From: Winogradskyella sp046545555
Lineage (GTDB): Bacteria; Bacteroidota; Bacteroidia; Flavobacteriales; Flavobacteriaceae
Length of the DNA stretch: 64,000 nucleotides
NCBI RefSeq assembly: GCF_046545555.1
Contig: NZ_JBHZTH010000004.1
Location: 186,001 to 250,000 of the forward strand
Reading direction: 5' to 3'
The notes under the pieces were generated by a model. That model worked only from the letters and a program-made list of their open reading frames with translations. It searched no databases and was not told the DNA's origin. This document shows, in pieces, positions 43,115 to 50,357 of the stretch (within the stretch, counting starts at the first letter, position 1; the number at the start of each line of letters is the position of its first letter). The position numbers and the translations under genes are program-made.

Positions 43115-43807
43115 ATGAAAACATTAACTTCAATTTTAATATTTCTTATCTCATTAAACGGCGGTTTTGCTCAAAATGACTGCAAACCTTACATACCAAC
43201 CAAAAAGGGTACACAATGGGAATTAACTAACTATACTGGTAAAGGCAAAGTGACTGGTAAAACCAGTTATGAAGTGATTGATAAAATAGTAGAAGGGAAT
43301 TCTGCTACGTTTACAATTAATTCTAAATCTTATGACAAAAAAGATAAGCTAGTTTTTGAAGGTGAATTTACCGCAAAATGTATTGATGGTGTTTTTGACA
43401 TTGATATGGATTTTAAAATGGACGGTAACCAACTTAAACAGTATAAGGATATGGCCTTAGAGGTTGATGCGTCTAAATTAGACTTACCTTCATTAGATTC
43501 TGCCACTGGCACTAAGTTAAAGGATGGTAATTTAACTATTAAAGCAGGCACTGATAGTCCTATTTCGTTTAATATGACTATTGATATTACAGAACGAGAG
43601 GTAGAAAATCGCGAAGAGTTAACTACGCCAGCTGGTAGTTTTGACTGTGTTGTAATTTCACAAAAAATTAGCACAAAAATGGTAGTTCGTATTAAAAGTG
43701 CTTCTAAAGAATGGTATGCAGAAAATATTGGCTTAGTACGCTCAGAATCTTATAATAAAAAAGGAAAACTAATAGGTTATACGCTTCTTACTATGCTGCA
43801 AGACTAA
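43115..43807 (+). CDS. Secreted TapB/DUF3108-like protein
   Basis: 230 residues with a signal peptide (SLNGGFAQ-NDC). The beta-rich mature part starts CKPYIPTKKGTQWELTNYTGKGKVTGKTSYEV and ends with the family-like block LTTPAGSFDCVVISQKISTKM...EWYAENIGLVRSESYNKKGKLIGYTLL. That block matches the DUF3108/TapB pattern of periplasmic proteins. A role in attachment or envelope upkeep is possible but not shown. Confidence 0.72.
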   Translation: MKTLTSILIFLISLNGGFAQNDCKPYIPTKKGTQWELTNYTGKGKVTGKTSYEVIDKIVEGNSATFTINSKSYDKKDKLVFEGEFTAKCIDGVFDIDMDFKMDGNQLKQYKDMALEVDASKLDLPSLDSATGTKLKDGNLTIKAGTDSPISFNMTIDITEREVENREELTTPAGSFDCVVISQKISTKMVVRIKSASKEWYAENIGLVRSESYNKKGKLIGYTLLTMLQD

Positions 43808-44883
43808 TAAAATAAAAATGCTATAAATCCTAATATAAAAAACGATAAAGGCAGTACTAGCATTAAAAACAAAAAAGTAGTCATACCTGTTTTAACAAAA
43901 CTAAAAAACCAGTTTTGTCCATAAAATTTAACAATGGCAAAAAATAGATATAAAAAAGTAGATAATCCTATTAATACATCAATCCAATCTGGTATATCCC
44001 ATATCCAATAATTAGTGCCTAAAACAATACTAAATACTGTAAATAAAAAAGAAAAATAGTAAAAACTAAATACCAAATGATGAGAGTACCTTCCTTTCCT
44101 AAAAAAGAATAACTTTAAAATAAATGCAAAAATTGGCAATAAAAAAAACATAGCCAAAGGAATACTATCTATAAAAGTTTGATACACCTGTCCAAGTCCC
44201 ATAGTCTTGTAAAATTTAAGGGCTTGAGTATAAATTTTACGGTTAAAGTATCCTGCATCATCAGACATACCCATAGCTCTATAAAGCTCTTCATCAGCAG
44301 CGCCTATGCTAATTAGTGAGTCTATTTTTGCTTCATTAAAATTGTATGAAGTTCCTATATTATTCTTTGGCACTTTTGTTTTAGATAAAGAATCTAATTC
44401 TTTGATTGTTTTTTCATTAAGACCGAGAAGCTCTTTATTGTCTTTAATGGGCCTTAAAATTTTATCTAATTGAATAGAATCTTTTATAATACTATCATTT
44501 AATGAAGTTTTATTATTTCGTTTACCTCTATTTTCTACAACACTTTTCATCTCTTCATCCAAAGTGGCTCTGCTATCTCTAACGTAAAAATTAAAAATAA
44601 AAAAGAAGATAACTGCAACAAACAAATACATCTGTGCTGGATGCAAAAACAATAAGCGCTTTCCTTTAACAAACTCTTTTGCTAAATAGCCTGGTCTAAA
44701 CATTAAAGGGATAAAGCTTTTTAAAAATCTGGCATCAAAAGAAAAATAATTACTAATGGTGTTATAAAACAATACACCAATAGTTAGCTCATCGTTCGTT
44801 TTCTGTCCGCAATTTGGACAAAACTGAAACCCCTCTTCATAAGGTTTTTCACAATTCTGACAATTTGCTTTCTTACTATTCAT
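43804..44883 (-). CDS. DUF3667 membrane protein with zinc ribbon
   Basis: 359 residues. An N-terminal zinc ribbon (CQNCEKPYEEGFQFCPNCGQKT) is followed by a membrane-bound domain opening with FFNTISNY-like FYNTISNYFSFDARFLKSFIPLMFRPGYLAKEFVKGKRLLFLHPAQMYLF, the DUF3667 signature. A polar insert (about 105-215) separates the first helix from the last four. Function unknown. Overlaps the convergent TapB-like gene by 4 bp. Confidence 0.87.
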   Translation of the reverse strand: MNSKKANCQNCEKPYEEGFQFCPNCGQKTNDELTIGVLFYNTISNYFSFDARFLKSFIPLMFRPGYLAKEFVKGKRLLFLHPAQMYLFVAVIFFFIFNFYVRDSRATLDEEMKSVVENRGKRNNKTSLNDSIIKDSIQLDKILRPIKDNKELLGLNEKTIKELDSLSKTKVPKNNIGTSYNFNEAKIDSLISIGAADEELYRAMGMSDDAGYFNRKIYTQALKFYKTMGLGQVYQTFIDSIPLAMFFLLPIFAFILKLFFFRKGRYSHHLVFSFYYFSFLFTVFSIVLGTNYWIWDIPDWIDVLIGLSTFLYLFFAIVKFYGQNWFFSFVKTGMTTFLFLMLVLPLSFFILGFIAFLFY

Positions 44884-44990
44884 AATTGGTGGTTATACAA
44901 GCTTAAAAATACTGAAATTTATAATACTGTCTCTTAATTAAACGAAGATTTACCTTAAAATTTGTTACATAGGACCTTTAAAAATACTAC

Positions 44991-45010
44991 TTAAATCACT
45001 GTATATTAAT
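44991..45010 (+). promoter_or_regulatory. Putative activator site upstream of sigma-54 promoter 1
   Basis: TTAAATCACTGTATATTAAT, starting 33 bp before TGGCAC. It matches 17 of 20 bases of a second site at 46060. Confidence 0.45.
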
Positions 45011-45023
45011 CAATTATAATTGA

Positions 45024-45038
45024 TGGCACACTAATTGA
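45024..45038 (+). promoter_or_regulatory. Sigma-54 (RpoN) promoter 1
   Basis: TGGCAC-N5-TTGA has the exact -24 element and spacing, with a near-consensus -12 (TTGA for TTGC). It lies 76 nt upstream of the ATG at 45114. Confidence 0.78.
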
Positions 45039-45113
45039 ATACTAATGACTTATAATACAAGCTAAAAGTCCTAAATGAGTTAGTGACTTGGCAAATCTAA
45101 AAACCTATAAATT

Positions 45114-45773
45114 ATGAAAAGGCAAGTACTTTTTTTGGTAATGGTGTTACTAGGATTAACATCTGCCACAGGATCAACAGCAGGAGATGCTGTTTTAATT
45201 GGGGAAGATTTTAACAATAAGCGCTTTCGTTCTCAACAACCAATTTTGTTTGTAGAACGTGGTGTAGAATTCTTAATCTTTACTGATGGTAGCTTTGATT
45301 TTAATACAGAATTATTACCAGCGAATCAAGGCAATAACAACTTTTATCATAGGAATTCTAAAAGTAGAAGTAGACGAAGTATTAATAGAACACTTGGTGC
45401 TCCAAGTCATACTTACGGCATTTCTAATAGAGGAGTTTTAGTAACGCACGATCGATTAGGAAGAGTAAGACGTATTGGTAATGTATTTATAAACTATGAT
45501 AGTAGAGGTAGAATAAAAAGAGTTGGTTCAGTTTACATGAGCTACAGAAGAGCACAACTAAAGCAAGTTGGTGGTTTAAGAATTATGTATAACAGATACG
45601 GAGAAATTATTAGAACAAGTGGTTCAGTGAACTTAAGTAATCAAGGATGTAGTTTTTGTGGAACTAGTGACTATAACCAAAATCATAGTAATAATCATTC
45701 TAATTATGAAGATGATCTTTATTACTACAAGAAGAATGGAAAACTGAAAAAACAGAAGAAAATAAAATCTTAA
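45114..45773 (+). CDS. Secreted repeat protein, paralogue 1 of a sigma-54-controlled pair
   Basis: 219 residues with a signal peptide (LTSATGSTAG region). A domain FVERGVEFLIFTDGSFDFNTE is shared with paralogue 2. From residue 108 to 170 four tandem units of 15-16 residues run VLVTHDRLGRVRRIGN, VFINYDSRGRIKRVGS, VYMSYRRAQLKQVGG, LRIMYNRYGEIIRTSG. The pattern, alternating strands with a YDxxGR turn, predicts a small beta structure reminiscent of YD repeats. A CSFCG motif and an Asn/His/Tyr/Lys-rich tail follow. From memory the family is common in Flavobacteriaceae but uncharacterised. Confidence 0.75.
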   Translation: MKRQVLFLVMVLLGLTSATGSTAGDAVLIGEDFNNKRFRSQQPILFVERGVEFLIFTDGSFDFNTELLPANQGNNNFYHRNSKSRSRRSINRTLGAPSHTYGISNRGVLVTHDRLGRVRRIGNVFINYDSRGRIKRVGSVYMSYRRAQLKQVGGLRIMYNRYGEIIRTSGSVNLSNQGCSFCGTSDYNQNHSNNHSNYEDDLYYYKKNGKLKKQKKIKS

Positions 45774-45794
45774 TACAAAAATTATTTTGAGTGC

Positions 45795-45815
45795 CCATTA
45801 AATGAACTTTAATGG
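45795..45815. repeat. Perfect hairpin in the paralogue spacer
   Basis: CCATTAAA-TGAAC-TTTAATGG, 22 bp after the stop of paralogue 1. Possibly an mRNA-end structure upstream of the terminator. Confidence 0.45.
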
Positions 45816-45822
45816 AAATTAG

Positions 45823-45860
45823 AAACCCTAGGTGCTTCCCCAAGTCACATAGGGTTTTTT
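45823..45860 (+). terminator. Terminator of paralogue 1
   Basis: AAACCCTA and TAGGGTTT pair around a 19-nt loop and are followed by TTT. It ends the first sigma-54 transcript. The rest of the gap to 46055 holds only AT-rich sequence. Confidence 0.7.
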
Positions 45861-46059
45861 AAGTAAACCCTATTATAGCTATTACAGCAAAACTAACTCC
45901 GGGATTTTTAACTAATAAAGATTTAAATGAAAAGATATTTATTAATTCTAACGAATGTAGATGATCATTACTCAAACAATATATTATAATGGTAATCTAA
46001 ATAATAAGACTTTAAAGATAGAAATTATTTACGGTTGTTTTAATTTCTAAAAATAGATT

Positions 46060-46079
46060 TTAAATCATTGTATATCAGT
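46060..46079 (+). promoter_or_regulatory. Putative activator site upstream of sigma-54 promoter 2
   Basis: TTAAATCATTGTATATCAGT, starting 44 bp before TGGCAC, 11 bp (one helical turn) more than at promoter 1. Confidence 0.45.
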
Positions 46080-46103
46080 AATTTATATAATTATTGGTTT
46101 TTT

Positions 46104-46118
46104 TGGCACACTGTTTGC
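46104..46118 (+). promoter_or_regulatory. Sigma-54 (RpoN) promoter 2
   Basis: TGGCAC-N5-TTGC is a perfect consensus -24/-12 pair, 38 nt upstream of the ATG at 46156. Confidence 0.85.
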
Positions 46119-46155
46119 TTAATACTAAGTGTATTTAATTTAAAACCCTTTAACT

Positions 46156-47409
46156 ATGAAACGGATACTGTTTATAATTGCAAGTTTAGTGCTAGTTAGT
46201 ACTACCGCAACAGCTACAACAACCAACACTAATTTAGAAGCAGATGCTTCAATTAATAACTATGTGAGAGGTTATAATAATTCTTTCATATTTAATGAAG
46301 CCGGAATTGAATTTTCTGTTTACAGAGATGGTCAATTTGACTTCTATTTACCAAACTATGGACCAGATGTCAATGTTGGTATCAATACACCAGGGTTTAG
46401 ACTAAGCTTTAACTCAGGTTACGATTATAATCCTTACGTTCAATATGATAGCTTCGGAGCAATAATTCAAATTGAAAATACACCAATATTCTATGATTAT
46501 TATGGTAGAGTTAATCAAATTGGAGATATTTTTATCACATATAACAGATTCAATAGAATCAATAGAATCGGAGGCCTTAATGTATTTTACAGAAACAATG
46601 TGTTTTGGAGATATGATGGATTTATTAATAACTTCAACAGAGGTTATGTTTACAGACCATGGCACAGGCTCTATGCAGTACCTAATGTGAATTTCTGTGT
46701 AATAAATAGAAACCCATACAGACAATTTTATACACCTGTAAGACATATATACTATAGACCTTATAGAAATAACGTTAGAAACTTTAATGTATTAAATGGT
46801 AGACGTGGTAACAACACTGTTGGAAGACGAAGTGCAAGAGTTAACCAGAGATATGCACAAACTCCTAGAAATAGAAGTGAGCGAAATATACAAAGATCAG
46901 TAACGCGCCGAAATACGGAAATTACAAGAACACGATCTACGCGAATCGCTGATAACTCTACACGAAGAATTTCTAACTCAAGAGTTTCGACTCCGACAAG
47001 AACTACACGTTCAACTAGTGTAACGCGTTCGGCTAATAATCGTAACGCAAATACTAATAACAGACAGTCTACAACGAGACGTTCTGAAACTAGATCTAAC
47101 AACAGAGTGTCGACTCCAACGAGAACTGCACGCTCAAGTACAGTAAGAACTAATAGAGCACCTAATAATAATGTGACCAGAACCAGAAATTCTGTGTCTA
47201 ATAAAGTAGAGCGAACAAAAAATACTTCGGTTAGGAAACCAAAAGCGACTAAATCTCGTACATATAATAGAACAAGCTCGCAGAGTAATAATAAACGAAG
47301 TACTGTTCAGAATAAAAGAAAGACATCTTCAGTATCGTCTAGATCTAATACAAGTAGAAAAAGTAATCAAAAATCTACAAGGTCTAACACCAGACGTACA
47401 AGAGGATAA
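46156..47409 (+). CDS. Secreted repeat protein with long basic tail, paralogue 2
   Basis: 417 residues with a signal peptide (VLVSTTATA-TTT). IFNEAGIEFSVYRDGQFDFYLP matches paralogue 1. Residues 94-156 carry four tandem units (YVQYDSFGAIIQIEN, TPIFYDYYGRVNQIGD, IFITYNRFNRINRIGG, LNVFYRNNVFWRYDG). After a Tyr/Arg/Asn-rich linker, the last 200 residues are almost only Arg, Thr, Ser, Asn and Lys, with very few acidic residues. They contain an internal repeat, RVSTPTRT at residues 276 and 317. Such a tail would bind polyanions (DNA, acidic polysaccharide, LPS); that is inference. Confidence 0.78.
   Translation: MKRILFIIASLVLVSTTATATTTNTNLEADASINNYVRGYNNSFIFNEAGIEFSVYRDGQFDFYLPNYGPDVNVGINTPGFRLSFNSGYDYNPYVQYDSFGAIIQIENTPIFYDYYGRVNQIGDIFITYNRFNRINRIGGLNVFYRNNVFWRYDGFINNFNRGYVYRPWHRLYAVPNVNFCVINRNPYRQFYTPVRHIYYRPYRNNVRNFNVLNGRRGNNTVGRRSARVNQRYAQTPRNRSERNIQRSVTRRNTEITRTRSTRIADNSTRRISNSRVSTPTRTTRSTSVTRSANNRNANTNNRQSTTRRSETRSNNRVSTPTRTARSSTVRTNRAPNNNVTRTRNSVSNKVERTKNTSVRKPKATKSRTYNRTSSQSNNKRSTVQNKRKTSSVSSRSNTSRKSNQKSTRSNTRRTRG
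46981..47146 (+). repeat. Direct repeat within the basic tail
   Basis: A 43-bp unit starting AGAGTTTCGACTCC (46981) recurs imperfectly at 47104 (AGAGTGTCGACTCC), 41 codons apart and in frame. Both encode RVSTPTRT(T/A)RS. Confidence 0.6.
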
Positions 47410-47440
47410 AATATAAAATGATTTTTTGGTTGGTTAGTAG

Positions 47441-47482
47441 AACTCCCGTAAGACGTATGCCTCAGAGCACCTTACGGGAGTT
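47441..47482. terminator. Long hairpin between convergent genes, probable terminator
   Basis: AACTCCCGTAAG and CTTACGGGAGTT form a perfect 12-bp stem with an 18-nt loop. The following T-run is short, so efficiency is uncertain. Confidence 0.6.
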
Positions 47483-47499
47483 CTCATTTCTATAATTAT

Positions 47500-48957
47500 C
47501 TATAGATTCAGGCGCTTTTGTATTAGGTTAGAAATATCCTTAGAAACATTAAGTTTGTAAATGATCACAAAGTAAAAGGTTGCAATTATTAGAGATTTCA
47601 AAATAATATTTACAATTGGATGAAAGTGAAAATCCCAAAAGTACATTAGGCAAGACATAAAAATTAAGACTAATACAATCTTTAGAGATGCCCAAGAAAA
47701 TGGCTGCATCTTAAACTTCTGTTTAACAAAAATTATTTTTATTGTATTGTAAATTACCATTGCCAAAAATGTTGCTAATGCAGAACCTTCTATTCCGTAA
47801 ATTGGTATGAAAATATAATTAAAGATAATAGCTACGAGAGCTAAAAACACTCCAAAAGCGAGCACCATTCTATAATAGTCACTATTAAATAAAATTGCAT
47901 TGTTATTGCCTAAGCTATTATCATATAACTTAGCTAAACTTACCATAATAACTACGAAAAGACCTCCTGTAAACTCCTGAGGTATTATTTTATAGAGCTC
48001 ATTTATATTTAAAAGAATTAAAAGGAAGATAAAGCCACTTATTACTAATAAACTAATGGAGCTACGTTTATATAGATGCTCTAAAGCTGATCTGTTATTT
48101 TCGTTTAAATATTGGGCAGTTAATGGCATCATTATTTGATGCATTGCTCGTTGAGGCACAGCAATAACGGTAGCGATAAATATGGCAACACTATAATAGG
48201 CCACTTGCTCAATGTTTTCTAACATTAAACCTATCATAAACTTGTCAATATCTAAAATCAATGTAGCTACAGAGCCTGCAATAATCATCAATCCGGCATA
48301 CTTTAGAATGGGTACTTGTTTATCTAATTTTTGAAATACTAATTTTGGAAAACGTTTAGAGAATGAATACAACATCATTATAACCATTCGTAAAACATAT
48401 ACACAAACTAATGCTAAAACAAATTGATTTACAGATAACCAATCGATATATACACAAAATAATAAAACCATTATACAGATACGATGAAACACCTCTTTCA
48501 TTGTATTACCAAATACTGTAAGTAAATGAACTTTAGACCAAGCAAAGAAAATTTCAAAATAGGCCATAGTAATAGCCAAAATAAAAATATGCCAAACATA
48601 GGTATTAACTATTTCATTCTGCGTAGCGAGTAATTTACCTATAGTTTCGTAAGAAGTTAAGCCAATGAACACTGTTGGTATAATAAAAACTAATGGCAAG
48701 AATAACATTAAAGTTAAAAAGCTATTAAGCGTATGCTTTGTTTTAAAAGAGGAATAAAATTTAATAATCGCGTTATGAACACCAAATGCCATAAAAGGCA
48801 TCATAATATTAGCGGCAGATAACAAAAATGCTACCAATCCAAAATACTCATCGGTTAAAAAATTAGTATAAAGAAAAAGCGTATTAATTGCACCAATCCC
48901 AAAACCTGTGTAAGTGGTTATAGTATTCTTAAAGGATTGATTTAATACGATGCCCAT
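47500..48957 (-). CDS. Oligosaccharide flippase (Wzx/MATE-like)
   Basis: 485 residues with 12-14 membrane helices. The start SFKNTITTYTGFGIGAINTLFLYTNFLTDEYFGLVAFLLSAANIMMPFMAFGVHNAIIKFY is typical of the polysaccharide_synt family. It would flip lipid-linked oligosaccharide across the inner membrane. Downstream of the YfhO and glycosyltransferase genes in one minus-strand unit (34 bp gap to the transferase). Confidence 0.88.
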   Translation of the reverse strand: MGIVLNQSFKNTITTYTGFGIGAINTLFLYTNFLTDEYFGLVAFLLSAANIMMPFMAFGVHNAIIKFYSSFKTKHTLNSFLTLMLFLPLVFIIPTVFIGLTSYETIGKLLATQNEIVNTYVWHIFILAITMAYFEIFFAWSKVHLLTVFGNTMKEVFHRICIMVLLFCVYIDWLSVNQFVLALVCVYVLRMVIMMLYSFSKRFPKLVFQKLDKQVPILKYAGLMIIAGSVATLILDIDKFMIGLMLENIEQVAYYSVAIFIATVIAVPQRAMHQIMMPLTAQYLNENNRSALEHLYKRSSISLLVISGFIFLLILLNINELYKIIPQEFTGGLFVVIMVSLAKLYDNSLGNNNAILFNSDYYRMVLAFGVFLALVAIIFNYIFIPIYGIEGSALATFLAMVIYNTIKIIFVKQKFKMQPFSWASLKIVLVLIFMSCLMYFWDFHFHPIVNIILKSLIIATFYFVIIYKLNVSKDISNLIQKRLNL

Positions 48958-48991
48958 GATTTACAAAATACAACTATTAAGCTAATAATAT

Positions 48992-50281
48992 TTATAAACG
49001 ATGTATCAATTCGCTTAGATTTTTTGTTAGTGTCTTTCTACTATATGGATCCAAACCAATGGCATTAACTTTTAAGTTACCACTAACATGAGCTTTAAAA
49101 TAGGCTAAAACCTGGGCCTTTAACTTTAATTTATTCTTATAATTAAAATATGATCCCGTATTAGTAGATTTAATAATTTTTTCAACATCTGATCCATCTG
49201 GGCCAATAGCAAGAATAGGCGTTTCTGAAATTAAATATTCAAATATTTTACCCGGTATTATTGCTTTAGTATCTTCTGAATCTATTTCTATTAAAAGTAA
49301 TACTTGGGATTTCATTTGAGACCTAAGTGCATCATCATGGTTTACATAACCCATAATATTTAAATAATCTTTTAATCCACTATCATAAATAGATTCTAAA
49401 ACATCATTGCTAACTACACCAATTAGATTTAATTGAAAGGATTTTGAAAATTCATCATTCTCTGCTATCAATTCTGAAAGTATTTCCCATAGTATTTTTG
49501 GATTACGCTGAGAAAGTAAAGACCCAATATGTGCTAATGTAAATTTCTCATCCTTACCTTCTACTCTAATAGAATGCGAGTCGTAACCATTTGTAATAAC
49601 AGAAATTGACTTTTTAGTTTTAGTTAAGAATTCATTTTTGGTATAATTACTTGTTACAACGATATGATCTGCGGTATTCAAAACCTTAGATTCTAAATAA
49701 TTATGTTTTGCCTCTGACGATTTACTCAATTTTAAAGCCTTATGATAACCAATCGTGGTCCATGGATCTCTAAAATCTGCCAACCAATTAACACCTGTTC
49801 TTTTTTTTAGGTCTAACCCGATAAGATGAAGACTATGTGGTGGACCTGTTGTAATTATAGTGTCTATTTTATTCTCTTTTAAATAAGGTAAGAGAAATTT
49901 CACTGATGGTATTATCCAATTTTTACGCGCATCTGGTATAAAAAAATTTCCACGTATATAAAGCATAATCTTTTCTATTAAAGATTGATTCTTAGCTTTT
50001 GAAATAACCCCAGAACTTATTTTTTTAGAACTACCTTTTGAAAAAAGACTTGCCAAACCATAAGGTTCTTTAATGGGCTGTTTAATAATTGTAACTCCTT
50101 CGGGAATTTCAGCCTCTAAACTCTTATCAATAATAGGGTAATTTGGATTTTCTGGACAATAGACAATTGGCTCTACATTAAATATTGGCAAGTACTTTAC
50201 AAACTTCAACCAACGCTGTACACCAGGACCTCCAGCCGGTGGCCAATAATAGCATATGATAAGAACTTTCCTTTTAATCAT
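48992..50281 (-). CDS. GT4-like glycosyltransferase
   Basis: 429 residues. The N-terminal VLIICYYWPPAGGPGVQRWLKFVKYLP is a GT4 acceptor-side signature (Gly-rich loop). A DFRDPWTTIGYH block follows near residue 167. The C-terminal nucleotide-sugar half has LAHIGSLLSQRNPKILWEIL and PGKIFEYLISETPILAIGPDGSDVEKII, in which the motif Glu is EYL. It is located between the flippase and YfhO genes, supporting a role in the same surface glycan. Confidence 0.87.
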   Translation of the reverse strand: MIKRKVLIICYYWPPAGGPGVQRWLKFVKYLPIFNVEPIVYCPENPNYPIIDKSLEAEIPEGVTIIKQPIKEPYGLASLFSKGSSKKISSGVISKAKNQSLIEKIMLYIRGNFFIPDARKNWIIPSVKFLLPYLKENKIDTIITTGPPHSLHLIGLDLKKRTGVNWLADFRDPWTTIGYHKALKLSKSSEAKHNYLESKVLNTADHIVVTSNYTKNEFLTKTKKSISVITNGYDSHSIRVEGKDEKFTLAHIGSLLSQRNPKILWEILSELIAENDEFSKSFQLNLIGVVSNDVLESIYDSGLKDYLNIMGYVNHDDALRSQMKSQVLLLIEIDSEDTKAIIPGKIFEYLISETPILAIGPDGSDVEKIIKSTNTGSYFNYKNKLKLKAQVLAYFKAHVSGNLKVNAIGLDPYSRKTLTKNLSELIHRL

Positions 50282-50357
50282 TTTTTCTTAAATCCTGTAA
50301 AACAGAAACCTCCTTCAATGTGTATAACTTAGAATATTGATTACACAGGTATGACAA

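Noticed and set aside
45927..45989. Mini-ORF MKRYLLILTNVDDHYSNNIL between the sigma-54 paralogues, resembling a signal-peptide start
   Set aside because: Only 20 codons, no further homology to the paralogues and no promoter; most likely chance.
46414..46746. Minus-strand frames across the basic paralogue (also 46761-47102)
   Set aside because: Long antisense frames are a by-product of the biased Arg/Asn/Tyr codons on the plus strand; they have no start context or neighbours.
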